A stretch of DNA of 64,000 nucleotides, taken from assembly GCA_009761415.1 (NCBI GenBank), contig QUOL01000005.1:2046001-2110000 (forward strand). The letters run 5' to 3'. The stretch is from Sarcomyxa edulis (taxonomy: Eukaryota; Basidiomycota; Agaricomycetes; Agaricales; Mycenaceae). Below the pieces are notes generated by a model, which saw only the letters and a list, made by a program, of their open reading frames with translations, was not told the origin of the DNA and did not search any database. The translations under genes and the position numbers were made by a program. This document shows, piece by piece, positions 58,910 through 64,000 of this stretch (positions are counted from its first letter, which is position 1; each line of letters starts with the position of its first letter).

Positions 58910-61666
58910 TCACAGTCCTTCGAGCATCGCGACGGATGGTAGCGGTCCGACTCGGAGTTCCAGTTTACAGGGTGGTAGATCAAGGAGACGAAAGATACTA
59001 TCTGTATCTAACTGAATGCCAGATCTTTTGCAAAGGTCCTCGATGCCATGCCAAGCGGCGGCAGGATAGTCTCGAGCCCGGCCCTGTAGACTTGGAGTAA
59101 CTCCTGTATCAATCCCCATTTTGAATGACTCCCCCTCAGAGAATCGGTCTTGGCCTGCGGGATCCCGGGAGCAGAAGAATATAGGAACACGAACAACCCC
59201 CCGCTCGTCAATTCTTAGGTTTTCAACGAACAAGTAAACAACTTCGGGTGCGTCAGAGGTCAGAGCGATGTGGACACCGATTTTACCATGTAAGTGCGTG
59301 GCTATGAAACGCAAATGATGTTACGATACAAGAAGTAAAGAAGGGATTGAGTACAGACCTACGCACAAGTCCAACACGGGCTGGTTTATCAGGGCTAGAC
59401 GCACGCTCGGTGCATGGATGAGTAGTGGCATCATAAAGGCCAATGGGTCGACACCAATTGTATCGGTTTCCGCCAGAACACGTTTGGTAAGCCGAGTAAG
59501 AGAGAAGCTAAGTGGATATCGGGCTACCGTCGCATCAAGCGTGTATATATGAAGCTTGTAGAGCTTACCGAGACCACTCTTCCGATGGATAGCACACCGG
59601 TACGCCATCGGTTTTTGACTTCCATTTTGAAAACGTGGCTTGATAAGGAGGTGGCGGGATGACCAGTACCCTCAGTGTTAAGTATTGTCTCGACGGGCAA
59701 TGATTAATGTTGTCCAGACCACCAATGGTAATCTGAGTCCTGACACCATGCCAGGTAGCACGTTGGATGATGGGCTTGCTGATAGAAGCCACCATCTGGA
59801 AGAACCCAAGCATCTTAGATTTAAGAGACGTTAATGACCATTGGGTTGAGCCCAAAGGTAGTAGAACGCTCCTGGAGACCAACGATTGAAGATAGTCATA
59901 GCTAGAGTCATACCATTGTTCTGTCCTAGGACTGTATATTAGGGACTGTCCTGGGTGAGACTAGATACAAATCAGTCTCTTGGAATGCACTCAGACGAGA
60001 ACACCAACGTACAATCGATAAACATATTTTCCCAGAACCAGGGTTCACAAGGGTCCTCAGACAGTGGTCCATCAGACAGTGGTCCATCAAGACCTTAGAC
60101 GCAACAGCCCAGTGACAGCGACAGCCGTAAGAGAATAGCTCTGGTGAGAGATCTGGTAGGAGGAGAGATTCGACATTGTTGTGGCAATGCGGCAACCATT
60201 GTTTTAGGTGAGACCATCCAATCTGAAACAACCGTCATATAACACTATATCAACATTGTATGCTTCAAAGCGCACTAAATAATCCCGCTTCTGTTCAAAG
60301 GGTAAGCAGGGCTCACAAGTATGATACATAGAACATTTACCATGCGATATTGGAATTGTATACTTTCAAACGGATCCAGAGTAGTGAGGTGTTGGTCAAT
60401 AGTTATATAGTCTATGACCCCGGTGAGTGATCTGCATAAATGGATACAAAATGATCTCACCGCCATGGAACACTAACGCAAGACAAGCAGAGGACTTGCA
60501 GATGCCGAAGACTTGCATGACGTTCGGATGTCTATCCATACTTAGCAAATTTGCTGTCATTTGACAACTGACACTCACCGAAGAGATGATAGCACACGCA
60601 GATCGGACAGGAAGTGCTGGAGTGCCCACAGTGAACGACAGAAGAAACAGGAGATAGAAAAGGCATACTTCGGAAGCATGTTCGCCCTGATAGATCCTCA
60701 CAGTGGATGTAGTTCCTCGCACGGTAGCAACGTAATCCAATGTAGTTTTGGAGTCCACGTCCTGAGGACCAGGCGGTCGTTCTCGTTCATCCTCTAGATT
60801 AAGATCGCCGAGAATCAGGGAATGATACTGCGTGACACCATAGTCAGATCAAGAAGGTGGTATGATGCCGATTGAATACATTCTTACATCTTGTGACAGC
60901 CTTTCCAGTTCACCACAAAATCCAGAAGACGGTCCCGATTTTGACAAGACCATTGTCTCTTGAACGTACATGCGCATGTTCACGACCGTACTCAACTGTC
61001 CTTTAGAGTTAATCCTAGTCGTCGATGAGAATATCGAAGAAGACATACCATGAAGTTTGCTCTGTGATGTTCGACACGTTTCTGATTCCGGGCAATGGCG
61101 TCGCGCATTTCGTTGGATTTCAGGTATTGCTTGATCCAATTATCGTTCTTCCGGGAGGCTTCGTCGACTTCCTTGAGCAAACCAACGAGATAACTAAATA
61201 GAAAAGGGTTTTAATCAGCTTGATAACGGTTAAATCAATCCCTTGGAACGCACTCGATAAAGCGCGTGCATGGCTCGCGAAAGTCTAGAAGTCTACTCGA
61301 GTCGGGGGAACTCTCCTCATGTGTCTTCTTCACCGTATTGACAATTTCATCGCGTACAGCCCTGATGATATCGACGATGCTTTCGGCAAGTTCCCTGAAA
61401 TCGTCCTTGTTTTTCTTCACCCTCTACAAAGATCCTGATGAATAAATTTCAAGGGATAATATCTGCAACAGACGTACTTGTATTCCCTCCAACAGTTTCA
61501 CTACGATCCCCGCTGCTTCGCCGATATAAGGGAACGGCATAAGATCACCAGCACTCTCGACCGCCTTCGCTGTCCCTATCAGAGGAACCAGCCAGTCTGT
61601 CTTGGGATTCAATGAACTCCGCCCTGCAATACGGTTGACGGAAACTCTGCCAAAAAATCGAGACAT
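58910..61666 (-). CDS. MLKL-NTD-like helical domain plus kinase-like domain
   Basis: The N-terminal exons encode a helical bundle: PFPYIGEAAGIVVKLLEGIQ, then RVKKNKDDFRELAESIVDII and EPCTRFIEYLVGLLKEVDEA. This matches the MLKL-NTD/HeLo-like pattern I know from agaricomycete proteins. In animals and fungi such bundles act as adaptors or membrane-disrupting cell-death effectors. A kinase-like part follows, with TVRGTTSTVRIYQGEHASE and MDRHPNVMQVFGICKSSACL. I find no HRD or DFG motif, so it is probably a pseudokinase or degraded kinase fold. The C-terminus has PIFFCSRDPAGQDRFSEGES and AAAWHGIEDLCKRSGIQLDT, typical of this mushroom family. About a dozen exons; some middle joins (59.3-60.3 kb) and the last exon are uncertain. 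The start ATG is 61666. Confidence 0.62.
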
Positions 61667-62103
61667 GGGTTCTATGAATGAGCTGTGAGATGATATCGAT
61701 GATAAGTGACCGTGAGGACTTGGTCTCGCGATTGGATTATCTTGAGGAACCTAATGACCATTCGTGTATCAATAGTCGACATGAGGCATGTTGTTTTGCT
61801 GACGAGATGGCTTCTCGGCCATTCTATCCACAGCCTGCAGCCTGAGATTCGAAGCTACGGTAGTCGAGTATTCTGTAGCCTCTTTGATGTGGGCTGACAG
61901 TAGTATGAGTAGACGTTTTGACAATTCTCAGGCTGTGAGAACGTGGAATAGACAATATCTGGGACGACAGGAAGGCACTGGTGTTGCAAGTCAAAGTTGC
62001 AGATTGACGCGAGTAAAGCAAGATGAGAACGAAATTGTACTACATGGTGACCGCCGCCTCGAGCGTCTAGAAGAGATGGAAACAATCATAGTCTCGCCAA
62101 GGA
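61667..62103. other. Intergenic, promoter of the MLKL-NTD-like gene
   Basis: About 440 bases between two minus-strand genes. No coding sequence recognised. Confidence 0.4.
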
Positions 62104-62618
62104 TCATGTGAACATCTTTGAGTAGAACCTCGGATCGTGCATGAGTTCAATTGTATCGTTCACAATTTTCATATCTACAACGGAGGTCAGCATGAGATCT
62201 GACAGAGCAGCAATCCAACGCACCAAGATCAGACCCCAAGTTCAAACAAGCCATCATTTTTATCGTAGAAGCGTCTACGGCTTGACCGATGACCTCGACG
62301 TATGTATCGGCCAGTTTCGAGTCCTTCTCGTCAGAATGAACACATAGTGTGACCCGATCAGTCTTGGAATCAACACAAGGACAAGGAATACGAGACGCAC
62401 CCCAACCCACGTCAATCTCACTTGTCCCCCATCACTAGCCTCTACAACGGCCGCGTTGTCGTTTTCAAACTACGAGAAGAGTACGTGAATTAGAGGTGGG
62501 GAATCATCTGAAAGGAATGTACCTTGAGAAACTTGCATGGTAGGCGGACGGTCTTTCCAACAAACTGAGGAAGACGCGTCGAATTGACTCGGATCGAGAC
62601 GTGTTCGCTGCTCGACAT
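62104..62618 (-). CDS. RPA3: Replication protein A subunit 3 (14 kDa)
   Basis: The smallest subunit of the single-strand DNA-binding RPA trimer, used in replication and repair. Four exons give 117 residues: MSSSEHVSIRVNSTRLPQFV with GKTVRLPCKFLK; FENDNAAVVEASDGGQ; TDRVTLCVHSD with KLADTYVEVIGQAVDASTIK and MMACLNLGSDL; then DMKIVNDTIELMHDPRFYSK. The single OB fold (RLPCKFLK..AVVEASDGG..YVEVIGQV) and the C-terminal trimerisation helix are both present, and length is normal. The last exon is confirmed by the family ending DPRFYSKMF. The ATG at 62618 has no competing start nearby. Confidence 0.9.
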
Positions 62619-63222
62619 AACGTGGAGAAATCTGAAAGGGAGCAAGGCGAGTCACAGCCACAACGCTTTCTCCGATCGTCACTCGATGTGACGGCCGTGA
62701 CGATGCGCGTCTCCCCGGTCCCGCCGGTGCCAGTGGCAAGTGCCCCATCCAGATTCCAGATTCCACTTGCCGTCCACTGAACTCGTCTCGGGACTCTCGG
62801 AGCATCTAGGTGAGAATGTTTAACTCCTGTGTGTACAACTCAGAACTTGCATCTGTCAGATGTATGGTAGCATTCGAAGATGAGACGTTTGTAGATTCTG
62901 TTTGTGACTACAAGCCCAAAACGAATCTACTTATTGCGTCAGGCCTCTGCAGAAGTTGCTATATATCAGATTTATCATCCATGTTGATCACTCGTGGTGC
63001 TCTAGTGAACAGGACTGATCCTTCCAGATGAAGTAATGGCCATCAAGCTCAAGGACATACTTACCTTGTCGAACTTGTCTTTCAATCAGTCTGGTGGACT
63101 CGGACTGAGTCGGACAGCATGCGTTTTTGGGATTGTAGTCTCTTCTCTTTTTCGGGAGGTCGGACTATCTACGACAGGATGCCATAATGCGGTAGACCAT
63201 TGAACGACACCTTGGACTCCTC

Positions 63223-63320
63223 TATCGTGGACTTGTCGACCGAACTTCTCTTGCTCTTGTCTTCGATGGTGCACCTTCCGAATCAACATGCGCGGAGCAG
63301 TACCAGAGATCAAAAGGATG
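63223..63320. repeat. Direct repeat, copy 1
   Basis: About 60 bases from TATCGTGGACTTGTCGACCG onward are identical to 63832 onward, and about 90-100 bases are clearly related. Compared with copy 2 it lacks one base (CAGTACC versus CAGTATCC). A weaker match to sequence before copy 2 extends upstream (GGTCGG.CT.TC.ACGACAGG). Confidence 0.8.
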
Positions 63321-63831
63321 CCAGTGTGCGGGTACCGTTCTCTTTGGGGGACTCACCACCGACCCTCATTGTTCTCCGTATCTACCATTGTCGTCAATTC
63401 CCCCTCGAATATCAGGATCAGACAAAATCGGATGTCGTCCAAGTCCAAGTCCATCGTGGGTTGAGTACCAACCACTCTCAGGCTACCCCAAGCTTCCTCG
63501 ATATCTTCGTCTCAATCATCGGACAGACGTCCGTCCGGGCGGTGATGTACTATCCGATCGTTCCCTTCCCGGCTTTCTCGTCAAGGTGAGCCGTACCCTC
63601 TATACCAATAAAGACTCGTGTATATGCTAACATCTACTCACTTACTTGCTGGTATAGGTATGATGGAGATACTTCCATCTTCCATCGGTCTTTCATAGAA
63701 TGCCGTCGCGAATGAAACATCAGTGTTGATGTTGTTCTCGCAGGCCTTCGAAGACCGCCGGATGACGCTAATACTCATACTCCAATTCAATACGGCGAGA
63801 GGTCGGGCTGTCCACGACAGGGATCTCATAT

Positions 63832-63928
63832 GGTCTATCGTGGACTTGTCGACCGAACTTCTCTTGCTCTTGTCTTCGATGGTGCACCTTCAAATCCAAC
63901 ATGCGCGGAGCAGTATCCAGAGATCGAA
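63832..63928. repeat. Direct repeat, copy 2
   Basis: Second copy, in the same orientation about 608 bases downstream of copy 1. It is near-identical over the core and diverges after GAAAGGA. It may be part of a tandem array or dispersed element that continues past the window edge. Confidence 0.8.
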
Positions 63929-64000
63929 AGGAGTTTCACTAGATGTGATGTGTGGGTATCGTTTTCCATTTTCATGGGAGACTTGACACCAAGTCAGGAC

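Larger units (their letters stand above)
62619..64000. other. Uncharacterised right edge with a duplicated segment
   Basis: No recognised gene. Open frames exist on both strands. On the plus strand a frame reads YRGLVDRTSLALVFDGAPS in both repeat copies and continues with SWVEYQPLSGYPKLPRYLRL to a GTGAGC donor near 63588. On the minus strand KVHHRRQEQEKFGRQVHDR is also open in both copies. I cannot say which strand, if any, is coding. The window ends inside this unit. Confidence 0.4.

Noticed and set aside
2853..62618. A replication gene cluster (TOF1, ORC3, RPA3)
   Set aside because: The three genes are 25-30 kb apart with unrelated genes between and on different strands. This is best read as coincidence among housekeeping genes.
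1..64000. CRISPR arrays, prophage or bacterial operons
   Set aside because: No repeat-spacer arrays or ribosome-binding-site patterns were seen, and genes have spliceosomal introns throughout. The sequence is eukaryotic.

Overview
The window looks like nuclear DNA of an agaricomycete (mushroom-forming basidiomycete). Nearly every gene is cut by short introns of about 45-100 bases with GT..AG ends. Conserved eukaryotic genes are packed on both strands. Several families are ones I know mainly from Agaricomycetes: a TKL kinase with an HGDLKGVN catalytic loop, an MLKL-NTD/kinase-like protein, and a small protein with RLPEGM and YDADTGRYTFRD motifs. There are no bacterial operons, phage genes or CRISPR arrays. 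Gene models were built by hand from reading frames, splice sites and family motifs, so terminal exons are the least certain parts.

Layout. 0.9-2.5 kb (-): Fic-domain AMP-transferase. 2.8-6.9 kb (-): TOF1/Timeless fork-protection protein. 7.1-8.4 kb (-): ZZZ3-like SANT/Myb protein, divergent from PBDC1/YPL225W (8.75-9.84 kb, +). 10.1-14.2 kb (-): two tandem, apparently intact LCB1 (serine palmitoyltransferase subunit 1) genes. 14.4-16.8 kb (+): large Ser/Pro-rich coiled-coil protein. 18.4-20.6 kb: ISD11 (+), RCF1 (-), URM1 (-). 20.8 kb: intron-containing tRNA-Ala(AGC). 21.6-26.3 kb (-): Zn2Cys6 transcription factor, followed by a 3.5 kb gene-poor interval. 29.9-32.8 kb (+): ORC3, convergent with the folate multienzyme FOL1 (32.9-35.6 kb, -), which is divergent from EMC2 (+). 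37-43 kb: basidiomycete-type small proteins, an APH-like phosphotransferase and a mitochondrial Obg GTPase (MTG2). 44-47 kb: SDR dehydrogenase (+) and exopolyphosphatase PPX1 (-). 48-51 kb (-): TKL kinase. 51-54 kb (-): SEC11, then a secreted EEP-fold hydrolase with a jacalin-like lectin tail. 55-59 kb (+): a coiled-coil/polyproline protein and an orphan membrane-anchored or secreted protein. 58.9-61.7 kb (-): MLKL-NTD/kinase-like gene. 62.1-62.6 kb (-): RPA3. 63-64 kb: a duplicated segment of unknown nature.

Themes. Three DNA-replication genes (TOF1, ORC3, RPA3) and several mitochondrial genes (ISD11, RCF1, MTG2) lie in the window. They are scattered housekeeping genes rather than a cluster. 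Sphingolipid metabolism appears twice: the duplicated LCB1 pair and the secreted sphingomyelinase-like hydrolase. The accessory part of most interest is 48-64 kb, which holds the TKL kinase, EEP-jacalin protein, orphan secreted protein, HeLo/MLKL-like protein and duplicated sequence. These are gene types associated with fungal signalling, defence or cell death, but no cooperation between them can be shown from sequence alone.
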